DNA of 64,000 nucleotides, taken from contig JAEUWP010000335.1 in assembly GCA_018524725.1 (NCBI GenBank), positions 682,001-746,000 of the forward strand, given 5' to 3'. Position 1 is the stretch's first letter. Every line of letters begins with the position of its first letter. This document shows, piece after piece, positions 32,935 to 44,000 of the stretch. The notes beneath the pieces are model-generated. The model saw nothing but the letters and a program-made list of their open reading frames with translations. It searched no databases and was not told the DNA's origin. The DNA is from Podaxis mareebaensis (taxonomy: Eukaryota; Basidiomycota; Agaricomycetes; Agaricales; Agaricaceae). A program made the position numbers and the translations under genes.

Positions 32935-34837
32935 ATGAAGACCTCTTTCGTCCTTCTTGCCCTTTCCATGGCCTTGGCCGTTTCTGCTGCCCCGCAGAAC
33001 TCCCAAAATGAAGTCCGCCAGTTCAACGGCGGGTTCAACTTTGGCGGCGGGTTCTTCGGGAACAACGGCGGTGGCAGGAATAATAACAACAACGGCGGTG
33101 GCAGGAACAACAACAACAATGGCGGCAACAACAATAACAACAACAACGGTGGCAACGCGAATGGGAACACAGGCAACCAGGGCGGAAATGGTGGCAACAA
33201 CAACAATAACAACCAGAACAACGGAGGTGTAAGTCTATGTTTGACGCGATATTTTCTGACCGACTGATGCCCTCTTTCCAAAGGCCGCTGGTGGCAACAA
33301 CAACAGCACGGCTACTGGTGGTAACAACGGTGGGGCCACTGGCGGAAATAACAATAACAATGGTACAGCTACTGGTGGAAACGACAACAACGGCGGGGAC
33401 GCTGGAAACAACAACAATGGCGGGAACGCTGGAAACAACAACCAAGATCCCCAGCAGTCTCTCAGTGAGTTTGTCTTTGTTGCGGAACCAAAAGGTCAAG
33501 CTGACAACTCTTCAGCCCTCGATCCCAAGGTTATTGCTAAAGGTTTTGCCAACGATGGCCAGGATGTGCCTGCCGATGGTACGAAAGCTGTTTGTACGTC
33601 GCGTATGGAGGATTTACTCGTTAACAGGTCAAGTTGCCTCGAAGACTTCGACTAATAACTTCATCAACTTCTGCTTGACCGTGCCAGATCTGCCGATCAC
33701 AAATGGCCAGCAGATTACCGGTGGTTCATGTAACCCAGCACCTATGGGTGTTCTCCCTTCGACAGATAACATGCCTTCCTCGAAGTTCGTATCCCCCAAG
33801 AACGGCGACGTCCTGAAGGAGAACACCCCCTTCACAATTACCATGGCCATCCGGGGAATGGAAACCGGTTTCTTCGTGAACGCACAGGAGAACTACTTTG
33901 CCGCGCCTCAGTTCCTCAATGCTAATGGTCAAATTCAAGGCCACTCGCATGTTGTTGTTGAACTCTTGGACGCCATTGACCAGACACAGCCCACCGACCC
34001 GAAAAAGTTCGCCTTCTTCAAGGGGTTGAATGCTCCTGCCGCCAACGGTCAGCTCACGGCTGATGTCACCAACGGCCTTCCTGCTGGTGTCTACAAACTG
34101 TCTTCGATAAACTCCGCGGCCAATCATCAGCCTGTCCTTGTTCCCATTGCTCAACATGGTTCCCTTGACGATGCTGTATACGTGAGTTTTCTTTGCACTT
34201 GCATCAGGAGCCTATAATTAACATTCCTTAAAAATAACAATAGTTCACAGTAACCGCTGACGGCCAACCTGACGCGGTATGTTCCTTGACTACTGGAGTG
34301 GGAATTCGTCTCATTCATCTCTTTCGATTTAGAACTCTGGTGTCTTGAACGGTAACAATAACGGTACTGGCGCAGGCAACACTGGTACTGGAAATGGTGG
34401 TGCTGGAAATGGTGGTGCTGGAAATGGTGGTGCTGGAAATGGTGGTGCTGGAAATACAGGTGCTGGCAACACGGGCACCGGTAATGCGGGCACTGGCAAT
34501 GTGGGTGTTGGAGCTCATCAGCATCTCCAACTTCATCTAATACATTCTTTCCCAGGGTAACACTGGTACTGGCAACGGCAACAACCAGAACCAGAACACC
34601 AACACTGGCAAGAACAACCAAAACCAAAACCAGAACCAGAACGCCAACACCGGCAATAACAATCAGAACCAGAACCAGAACACCAACACCGGCAAGAACA
34701 ACCAAAACCAAAACCAGAACCAGAACACCAACGGTGGCAGGGGCAACCAGAACAACAACAACGGCGGCTTTGGTGGCTTTGGTGGCTTTGGTGGTTTCGG
34801 TGGAAGGAACAGGCGTTTTGCTCGTTCCCGCCTCTAA
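32935..34837 (+). CDS. Secreted Asn/Gly-rich protein with GHSHVV domain (paralogue B)
   Basis: Seven exons: 32935-33228, 33284-33464, 33516-33578, 33628-34181, 34244-34276, 34333-34500 and 34556-34837, giving 524 residues. A signal peptide (MKTSFVLLALSMALAVSAAP) leads to an Asn/Gly-rich segment (exons 1-2), then the domain shared with paralogue A: IAKGFANDGQDVPADGQVAS, NNFINFCLTV, NGQQITGGSCNPAPMGVLPS, GHSHVVVELL and NHQPVLVPIAQHGSLDDAVY. After YFTVTADGQPDA the protein continues into Gly-Asn-Thr and Asn-Gln repeats and ends with a GGFGGFGGFGG run and a basic RNRRFARSRL tail. There is no cysteine-rich module here. The repeats would be flexible and may aggregate in the wall or matrix; that is inference. 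Confidence 0.85.
34396..34455 (+). repeat. 15-base tandem repeat, four perfect copies, coding
   Basis: Unit GGTGGTGCTGGAAAT at 34396-34410, 34411-34425, 34426-34440 and 34441-34455, encoding Gly-Gly-Ala-Gly-Asn in exon 6 of paralogue B. The copies are identical at the DNA level, which points to recent expansion by slippage or unequal exchange; copy number probably varies between strains. Confidence 0.9.
34580..34760 (+). repeat. Imperfect Asn-Gln coding repeat
   Basis: Repeated AACCAGAACCAGAAC and CCAACACCGGCAAGAACAA-type units in the last exon of paralogue B, encoding NQNQN and NTGKNNQ motifs. The copies differ slightly. It may change length between strains. Confidence 0.75.
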
Positions 34838-35252
34838 AATTCCCATGATCTGAGCATTATTGTTCCGTTGCATTCATTCATTTGCATGTGCTATTGTAGT
34901 GTACGTTATTTCGATACCTCGGCCTGGATAGGTCTTCTTGAGTAGTATTCCCAAGTGGATATGTTGAGCCACACTAATTTCGTATGTAGACTTGAGCGAT
35001 TGGAAAATTGGTTTAGATATTCATAAAATTCTTTTGACATTCATTGTGTCAGCTAGGAAGGTGTCGATGAAACATGCTCCGAGCAGGTAAAGCCTGGTTT
35101 TCTGGCAAATGTATGCACAGAAAGGTGGGGCCAGGCTCACGAAAGGGGGATTAGTATTATTGAAAGAGTTTTCGTGTCGATTACATGGGTTTCATAAGTA
35201 GGAAGCTACTTGAGCGAACAAGTGCTTGAGGGAGTGGGGGTGTTCATGCCGC
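34838..35252. other. Intergenic region between converging genes
   Basis: 3' regions of paralogue B (plus) and MGR2 (minus). AT-rich, with nothing recognised. Confidence 0.5.
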
Positions 35253-35866
35253 TTAGTTCTCGACCGGTTTTTCCGAGCGCTGACGCTCTGCTTGCCACCT
35301 TGCCCTCATAAGTTGGAATCCTTCATCTCTGGAACGAATACGAGAGGCAGAATGCATGAGTTGCATATGAGCAGCTTCCAGGTGCGGAGGAATCATGGAA
35401 GAGTCGCTGCGGATGACCTAGGACCAGATGGAGTCAATAACGTTTGACCGAGTTTTCTGTGTCGTGATACTGACAGAACCGATAGCCAGGAAGAAACCAA
35501 AGGTCGCCGCGCTGCTAAGCATGTACTGCGACAAGGTTGCTAGGGCACCGCGTGGGCCGGCACCACCTCTGTTGATGAGGCGCGTTAGTGAAGGTAGTGA
35601 TCCCAGAACTATGGGTTGGGCGACGCACCGAATGATACTCCAAGAACCAAAGATAAAGCCGATGGTAAGGCCAACACCTGTGCCCATCAGAGCGCCCATC
35701 CTAAGCGAATACATGAGCTTCGGAGCATTTCAAAGCGAAGCGGTAGTCTTACTTCACTACGGGACAAACGTCATAAGTTCTGCGAGGTGAAGGGAGAGAA
35801 GGAAACGAAAAACATACATTTTTGCCAGACAGTCGGTCCTTCCTGACGGCGAGGAGGTAGGGGCAT
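35253..35866 (-). CDS. MGR2: Mgr2/ROMO1 family, TIM23 complex subunit, with a 4-base micro-exon
   Basis: Exons 35818-35866, 35753-35756, 35629-35700, 35475-35568 and 35253-35417 give 127 residues. The start MPLPPRRQEGPTVWQK joins through a four-base exon (TGAA) to MGALMGTGVGLTIGFIFGSW, so the junction reads WQKLKMGALMG, like yeast Mgr2 WDKFKMGLMMG. The second part is RGGAGPRGALATLSQYMLSS then TFGFFLAIGSVIRSDS. Two transmembrane helices are clear. In yeast Mgr2 sits in the inner mitochondrial membrane, couples Tom and Tim23 and controls lateral release of preproteins. The C-terminal extension (SMIPPHLEAAHMQLMHSASR and on) is longer than in yeast. It shares a 172-base promoter region with divergent PEX10. 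Confidence 0.9.
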
Positions 35867-36038
35867 CGTTTTTGCTTTGGTCGGGTGAGGATTGGTAGCT
35901 TGACGAAGGGAGGTTGTGGAGGTGTGCGAATGAGCGTAGGAAAAGTTTGGAACGCCGGTAGCCGGGAAACAAACTCTACGCATACTGTGAATTGACCCTG
36001 CCACCGTTTCACCTGCTCTCCTCGATTCCTCTTTCTTC

Positions 36039-37275
36039 ATGGCTAACCCACCATCATTTCCTCGGGCGCAACAAGCACAGATAAGTGCGTTCAAGAACTC
36101 ATGATTGCTGATTCGCACAGCTCACCGTTCTCCCCAGTTCGCGCAAATCAACGCGATATTTATCATGTGTCGTCATTGCGCGAGCAGACAGATAATGTCC
36201 TTCGTTCATGGCTCGGTGACTTGCCACATCTGCTCCAGTGACCTCCCTTTGGCTGACCTGTATGATATAGGCACTCGTTGGCTGACACGGTGGGACAAGG
36301 AGGTGGATCTCGTAACGAAGTTAATATATTATGGAATCACGGTTGGGCGGGGTACGCTCTCAATCTCAATCTCGTGTGACGGCTTATATTTCTGTGCAGG
36401 TAACCAGACACTGGGCGAAGAGTACACGGATGTCTGGCAATACTCGTCGTTCGGGGATAGGACACCGCCGTCGGACAGGATTCGCAGCGCCCTCATAATT
36501 CTTTCGACTTTCCCTAGCTATATTCTTGCCAAATGGGCGGCCTCACCTACGCTGAACATGAAATACCCCAAGATTGCCAAGTGCATGAAGACTCTGCCGC
36601 TGTTCATCAATGTCGCCACTGAAGTCAACCTCGTTGTTTTTTATCTGAAGGGAACTTATTATGATTTGTCGAAACGTTTGTTGGGGGTGCAACACGTAAC
36701 GTTCTCCACTTCATGTCCAGTTTTTATACCATTAAGGATACTTGCAGTTGTCCTCTATACCAGAGGACCCGCATGTCCGTCCACCATCTTATTCACTTTT
36801 GGGTGTATTGCTGGGCATCCGCCTCCTCCATCGGCTGGTATCCCATATCCAGGCTCGGGAGGAGGAGGCACCAGTATCTGGCAAAGGTAAACAACGCTCT
36901 GACCACAGGGATCCTGTGTCAGAGCTTTTCATTGATGAGAAACCTGTCTCCGAGTTTTTGGACTTGGACCCAGCAAATGAACCGGCGAAGCCCGCCGAAG
37001 AGGATGAGCGGACGATACTCGATGTCACAGCCATTCCCGGTGCAGTGAGGGCAGGAAGAAATTGTACATTATGCCTAGAGGAGCGGACAGATAGTTGCTC
37101 TACAGAGTGCGGTCATCTCTTCTGTTGGAATTGCATTGTAGGTTGGGGAAGGGAGAAGGTGAGTTTTCTGCTCCATGGTTCCGACACCGTTTATTGAATA
37201 TACTTCTAGGCCGAATGCCCACTATGTCGTCAATCGTTAAATCTTGCACGACTACTCCCGATATATAATTTGTGA
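36039..37275 (+). CDS. PEX10: Peroxisomal RING ubiquitin ligase Pex10
   Basis: Exons 36039-36084, 36138-36215, 36271-36351, 36400-36695, 36748-37158 and 37210-37275 give 325 residues. The N-terminal part has the Pex2/Pex10/Pex12 pattern: IIRANQRDIYHVSSLREQTD, TRWLTRWDKEVDLVTKLIYY, TLGEEYTDVWQY, then membrane helices. The C-terminal RING reads CTLCLEERTDSCSTECGHLF, then CWNCIVGWGREKAECPLCRQ, a complete C3HC4 set. With Pex2 and Pex12 it forms the peroxisomal export channel and ligase that ubiquitinates and recycles Pex5. The gene is convergent with SME1, with a 60-base gap. Confidence 0.95.
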
Positions 37276-37335
37276 AGACGCACTGATTTAGAGTAACAAG
37301 GTGACGCCAGGACAGCTTTTGTGTATTATACCCTA

Positions 37336-37835
37336 TCATTGTATTTGCTGGATAAGGGTGATGTTGTCACCCTTCAATAATATACGACCTGCGATTGTCC
37401 AATTAGCAACGTGAAATTCGTGTAAATGATAGTGAAAGCGTACCCAACTCTCTCCGGGGCTTTGCGTCTTTGACATAGACTTCGGCGGCGTCATCAATAA
37501 CGAGGTTCATGAATTCATCAAACCCCTAACAGAGTTCGCAAGGTTCAGTCGTGTCATTAGATGTTCAAGAGAACAGTTAGTTGAGTGAAACTTGACATAC
37601 AATAATGCGGCCCTCAATCCGCATCTCGATGTTATCGTACAGCCAGACAGAGATTTTTGTTTTCTGCATATGCCAATCAGTCAGATTTTCAAACAGAGGG
37701 ATATACGACAGCATGAACCTGCTGCAGATTTTTAAAGATGACGTTCTACGGGCAGGTGGTCAGCAGAGGGATTTATCAAGGGAAGAAGGGTCTTACGATG
37801 GGTTGAACCATCACACGTTGCTGGCGGTTCGACAT
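37336..37835 (-). CDS. SME1: Small nuclear ribonucleoprotein SmE
   Basis: Exons 37797-37835, 37719-37745, 37601-37663, 37444-37525 and 37336-37388 give 87 residues. The protein begins MSNRQQRVMVQPINVIFKNL. The Sm1 motif is KISVWLYDNIEMRIEGRIIG followed by FDEFMNLVIDDAAEVYVKD; the Sm2 motif is GRILLKGDNITLIQ, with the KGDN diagnostic of Sm proteins. SmE is one of seven subunits of the ring around spliceosomal U snRNAs. It fits a genome so dense in introns. It is divergent from the dynein gene. Confidence 0.95.
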
Positions 37836-38067
37836 TATGGGTATACGGTCGTTGGCTTATGTGTTTGGATAAGTAATACGCAACGGGGCGGGAAGATGAG
37901 TAGAGATGGTGTAACAGTGAGTAGGGGAACGTGAACAAGTCAAGGGACGCGATGGGACGTAGGGTTAGGGTTCTTGCGGGGATCAATAAACAGCACGTGC
38001 GGCCCTGTATATTGCCTAAATTTCGACGTTTCCAGGTTCGTGACGACGCGTTGTTACCTTCAGCAAG

Positions 38068-41000
38068 ATGGAGGTCAGTGTCCATATCCTCAGCGCACCT
38101 CCTGCCAATCTCACGATATTCATAGATCTTTGCTCCGTCTAACTCATCGACAGCAGCTGCTGTCACCTTCATCACTTTTGTGCAAGACCTCAAGAAGAAG
38201 ACGAAGGCATGGGGCCCCATGATCGAGCTCTGTGCCAGCGGCGAGAAGACTCTCGAGCGTTTTCGATACCAGTTTCCCGATGATTGGCTTTACAGTGATC
38301 AGCTACGGGGAGAATGGAGCGCATATAACGAGATCTTGAAGCGCAAGAACGATTCCATTCAGGAGCAGCTTGGTACGCTCAATCAACTTAGTGTGGCGAC
38401 TTGTTTACTGACCTCCTGGTTGATAGCTGGGCTGCAGCTTAAGATTGTTGCGGAAGACAAGATTGTTGAGAACAAGATTAACGACATCATAACGGAGTGG
38501 GAGCAGACCCGTCCCGTTCAGGGAAATATACGAGCCGACACTGCTATGAACACCATCAACGTATTCGAGGGCAAGTTGAATCGCGTACAAGAAGAGTACG
38601 ACTTGGTTTGCAGAGCGAAAGAGGCATTAGACTTGGAACTGACGCGACATACGCGGCTGGAGCCTGTCTTCGAGGAACTTCGTGACCTCAAGGCAGTATG
38701 GACAGCGCTTTCGGGCATTTGGAGTCAGATTAGCGAGTTGAGGGAGATGGCATGGGCTACGGTTCAGCCGAGGAAGCTGAGGCAGCATATTGACGGGTTG
38801 CTTACCTCAACAAAGGAAATGCCGACGAGGATGAGGCAGTATGCCGCCTTCGAATACGTCCAGGATATCCTTCGAGGATTGCTCAAGTCGAACGCGCTAG
38901 TTGCGGAGTTGAAATCGGATGCATTGAAGGATCGTCACTGGAAGCAGCTCTTCAAGTCTTTAAAGCTGCCGTCACAACCCGCCTTGTCCTTGTGAGTAGT
39001 GAATCGAATGTTCCGGGGGTTTTGCCTCATATCTTCTTCAGGATGACGCTGGGCCATGTATACGACCTTGACCTCAAGAGGAACGAGTCACAAATTAAGG
39101 AGGTCATCATTCAAGCGCAAGGGGAGATGGCACTTGAAGAATACATTAAGCAAGTGAAGGAGATTTGGTCGAGCTATGCTTTGGATTTGGTGAACTATCA
39201 GAACAAGTGTCGTTTGATCAGGTCAGTATCCCCTAGCCGTCTGTGATGTCTTTACTGAAGTCGACACCAGGGGATGGGATGATTTATTCAACAAGTGTGG
39301 AGAGAACTTGAACTCTTTGACTGCCATGAAGTTATCACCCTATTATAAAGGTCGGTTCTAATCAGTCAAGTGGCTGTATGCGCGGCTAATTATCTCTGCA
39401 TAGTTTTCGAAGAAGAGGTATGTGGGGCTCAGGTTGTGAGATTGACCGGTTGTTCACCGGGGTACACAGGCTAGTGCATGGGAGGAGAAGCTTAATAGGA
39501 TTCATGTGCTCTTCGGTATGTTTCCACGTTTCGTAGCCAGGGATGTCCATTGACGCCATTCGTAGATGTATGGATCGATGTTCAGCGACAATGGGTTTAC
39601 CTGGAGGGCATTTTCTCTGGAAGTGCCGATATCAAGCACTTGCTTCCAGTAGAGAGTGCACGCTTCCAGAATATCAATACGGAGTTTTTGGCTGTCATGA
39701 AGAAAGTCTACAAGTCTCCGTTTGTACTGGATGTGATGAACATCGCTGGCATCCAGAAGAGCTTGGAGCGTTTGGCGGATCTGCTGAACAAGATCCAGAA
39801 GGCGTTGGGTGAATATCTCGAACGCGAGCGTTCTTCATTCCCTCGCTTCTATTTCGTTGGAGACGAAGATCTTTTGGAGATTATTGGAAACAGCAAGGAC
39901 ATCTTGCGTATCATGAAACATCTGAAGAAGATGTTTGCCGGAATATCCACCGTATTGTTGGATGAGGAGTTGACGCAGATTCAGGGCATGGCTTCTCGCG
40001 AAGGAGAGGAAGTCCGCTTTTCCGAGCCTATCCTGTTGAAGGATTACCCCAAGATTAATGATTGGCTCGCACGGATCGAAACCATGATGCGACTTTCGCT
40101 CGCAGACCTCCTTTGTGAAGCTGTTGCGGAGCTTCAGGGCTTCTACGGCAATGGCTCCGAATTGGCGAAAGATGACCTCATGAATTGGTTGGAGAAGTAT
40201 CCTGCCCAACTTGTTACTCTCGCCATCCAGGTCGCTTGGACAGCCGCTGTGGAGACATCTCTGGAGGCACATCAAGCTCCAGATGGTCCACTCGACACCA
40301 TCCGCCAGGCCCTCGACCTCCTCGCCGATATCGTCTTGCAGGAGCTCTCTCCTGTCACTCGAAGGAAGTGCGAGCATCTTATCACTGAACTCGTTCACCA
40401 ACGCGATGTTACCCGCTCCCTCATCAGCCAACGAGTGTTTGACAACCAAGGGTTTACTTGGCTGTCCCAGATGCGCTTCTACCTCGACAGGTCAATCGAA
40501 AACCCTCTTGATCGACTTTCCATCAAGGTCGCAGAAACCTCTTATCCTTATGGATGGGAGTACTTAGGTGTCCCTGATCGTCTTGTGCAAACTCCCCTCA
40601 CCGATCGTGTGTACCTCACTCTCACACAAGCTCTAGACAAACAACTTGGAGGTTCACCTTTTGGACCTGCTGGTACCGGGAAAACTGAATCCGTCAAGGC
40701 TTTGGGTGTCCAGCTTGGACGATTTGTTCTTGTTTTCTGTTGTGATGAGACGTTCGATTTCCAGGCTATGGGCCGTATTTTCGTCGGCCTCTGTCAAGTC
40801 GGTGCATGGGGATGCTTCGACGAGTTCAATCGACTCGAGGAGCGTATCCTTAGTGCTGTCTCACAGCAAGTACAAACTATACAGCAGGGTCTCGCCTCGC
40901 TGGTCAAGAACCCGAACACCGAGATCGAGTTAGTTGGAAAGAGCTTGAAAATTCACAAGAATATCGGTTTGTGGCTGATTTTTACCTTTATTTGGAGCAG

Positions 41001-44000
41001 TAACTGACAGCTGAGGATAGGTATTTTCATCACTACTAACCCGAACTATGCTGGCCGTTCGCAGTTGCCGCCTAATTTGACAAAGTTGTTCAGACCGTAA
41101 GTTCTCTCTTCGCTGTTGTACTTTTCCGCTAAGGTTTATCTTCCAGAATGGCTATGACCCGTCCGGACCGGGAGCTTATTGCCCAAGTCATGCTCTTCTC
41201 TCAAGGTTTCCGAACTGCTGAATCTCTCGCCTCTAAGATCGTCCCTTTCTTCAATCTTTGCGACGAACAGCTGTCTCGTCAACCTCACTACGACTTCGGT
41301 CTTCGTGCTCTCAAAGCTGTGCTCGCCAGTGCCGGTATCCTCAAGCGAGAGAGGTTACAAAGTAATCGAGCAGATGAAGGCGAAAATGTTGTTGAGATGG
41401 AACAGATTATCCTCATCCAGAGCGTTACTGAGACTATTGTGCCGAAATTGGTCGCTGATGATGTACCATTGTTGACGAGGTACGCTCATCGTGTATGCGC
41501 GGTTTTCATGTCTAATCCCTAGTCTAGCTTGCTGGCTGATGTATTCCCTGGAGTTGATTACGTTCCTGTTGACCTCGAGGCTCTCCGCGAGCAAATACTC
41601 AAAGTCTGCGCTGAACGCCGACTCGTTGCTGGTGAACGCTGGATTGCCAAAATTCTTCAGCTATACCAGATTCAGAAGATTCAACATGGTCTCATGATGG
41701 TTGGTCCCTCCGGTACAGGAAAGACGAACGCGTGGCAAGTTCTGCTTGCAGCTCTTGAACGGCTTGATGGCGTTGAGGGTGTCTCCTATGTCATTGACCC
41801 CAAGGCCATGCACAAGGATGCTCTTTATGGTACCTTGGATCAGACGACTCGCGAGTGGAATGATGGTCTTTTCACCCACATTTTGCGTAAAATCGTGGAC
41901 GATGTCCGTGGAGAGAGTGGTAAACGCCACTGGATCATTTTCGATGGTGACGTCGATCCTGAATGGGTGGAGAACTTGAACAGGTTTGTTTATTTCGTGC
42001 TTGCAGATCTGATTTAAATGCTTACTCCCTTTTAGTGTGCTTGATGACAACAAGTTGTTGACGCTTCCAAACGGAGAACGTCTGAACTTGCCACCCAACG
42101 TCAGGATCATGTTTGAGGTCGAACATCTCAAATACGCAACATTGGCCACTGTCAGTCGGTGTGGTATGATCTGGTTCAGCGAGGACGTTGTAGAGCCTTT
42201 GATGGTGTACCACCACTACCTTTCCACCTTGTCTTCCGTTCCTCTGGACGCTGATGATGAGGACTCCGGCGATCTGCTCAATCGCAGGGCCGAGCTCTCC
42301 TCTGAATCCACTACCTCAGCCAACCTTGGGACACAACAGCAAATTGCTGCCATCCTTTCAAGGTATTTCGAGGAAGGTGACCTTGTCAGCTCCGCTCTTT
42401 CATTCGCTGAATCCATCGAGCACATCATGGACTTCACCATCACTCGTGCACTCAACACCTTGTTCTCCCTCCTCAACAAGACCGTCCGTAACGTCATCGA
42501 ATACAACATCCAACATTCCGATTTTCCCCTCGCTCCCGAGCGTGTCGAACAATACGTTACGAAGCGCTTGCTCATCAACATCATCTGGGCGTTCTCCGGA
42601 GATGCTAAGCTGGATCTTCGTGCAAAATTGGGTGACTACCTTCGCACTCAGACTGGTATCGACTTGCCACCCCTTGCCCCAGGCAGCTCTCTGATCGATT
42701 ACGACGTTCAAGTTTCCAACGGCGAATGGATTTCCTGGCAATCCCGTGTGCCCTCGATTGAAATCGAAGCTCACTCGGTCACAGCCTCTGACGTTGTCGT
42801 TCCCACTATGGACACTGTTCGTCACGAAGAAGTTCTCTATTCGTGGCTATCAGAGCACAAGCCGCTTATGCTTTGCGGTCCCCCAGGTTCAGGAAAGACC
42901 ATGACACTCTTTAGCGCGCTCAGGAAATTGCCAGACATGGAAGTCGTCGGTCTCAACTTCTCCAGCGCAACTACGCCTGAATTGATCTTGAAGACCTTCG
43001 AGCAGTACTGCGAGTACCGCAAGACGCCCAATGGGGTCATTCTCGCTCCTATTCAAATTGGAAGGTGGTTGGTTGTTTTCTGCGATGAAATCAACTTGCC
43101 TGCCACCGACAAATATGGCACTCAACGTGTCATTTCCTTCATCCGTCAGCTCGTAGAGTCAGGTGGATACTGGCGTGCCAGCGATATGGCTTGGGTTAAA
43201 CTGGAGCGCATTCAATTTGTTGGCGCTTGCAATCCCCCTACGGATCCAGGTCGTGTTCCCCTTAGTCATCGTTTCCTTCGCCATGCTCCTCTTGTCATGG
43301 TCGATTATCCTGGAGAAATATCCCTCAAACAGATTTACGGGACCTACAACCGCGCTCTCCTCAAAGTTGTACCCAATCTACGTGCATACGCTGAGCCCTT
43401 AACCGATGCCATGGTTTCGTTCTACCTTGCCTCTCAACAGCGCTTCACGACAGATATTCAGGCCCATTATGTCTACAGTCCCCGTGAACTTACACGTTGG
43501 GTTCGTGGCATTTATGAGGCTATTAGACCTTTGGAAATCCTCTCTGTTGAAGGCCTCGTCCGCGTATGGGCACATGAAGCTCTTCGTCTCTTCCAGGATC
43601 GACTGGTTACAGAGGAAGAGAAAAACTGGACTGATGAGAACATTGACGCCGTCGCAATGCAACACTTCCCGACCATCAACAAGGACGAAGCTCTTAACCG
43701 TCCCATCCTGTTCTCCAATTGGACATCCAAGAACTACATCCCCGTTGATCGTGAGGTCTTGCGAGAATATACCAAGGCTCGCTTGCGTGTGTTCTACGAG
43801 GAAGAGCTTGACGTCCCCCTTGTCTTGTTCAACGATGTGTTGGATCACGTTCTTCGTATCGATCGTGTCTTCCGACAAGTGCAAGGACATCTGCTATTGA
43901 TCGGTGTCAGTGGCAGTGGAAAAGTATGTAACAAGCTCACCCCTTTGTGTTAGTAAAGCCCTGATCTTGAATATTAGACCACACTATCAAGATTCGTTGC

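Noticed and set aside
37336..37388. Apparent one-base frameshift in the last SmE exon
   Set aside because: It came from misreading the sequence; on recheck the exon reads GRILLKGDNITLIQ without a shift.
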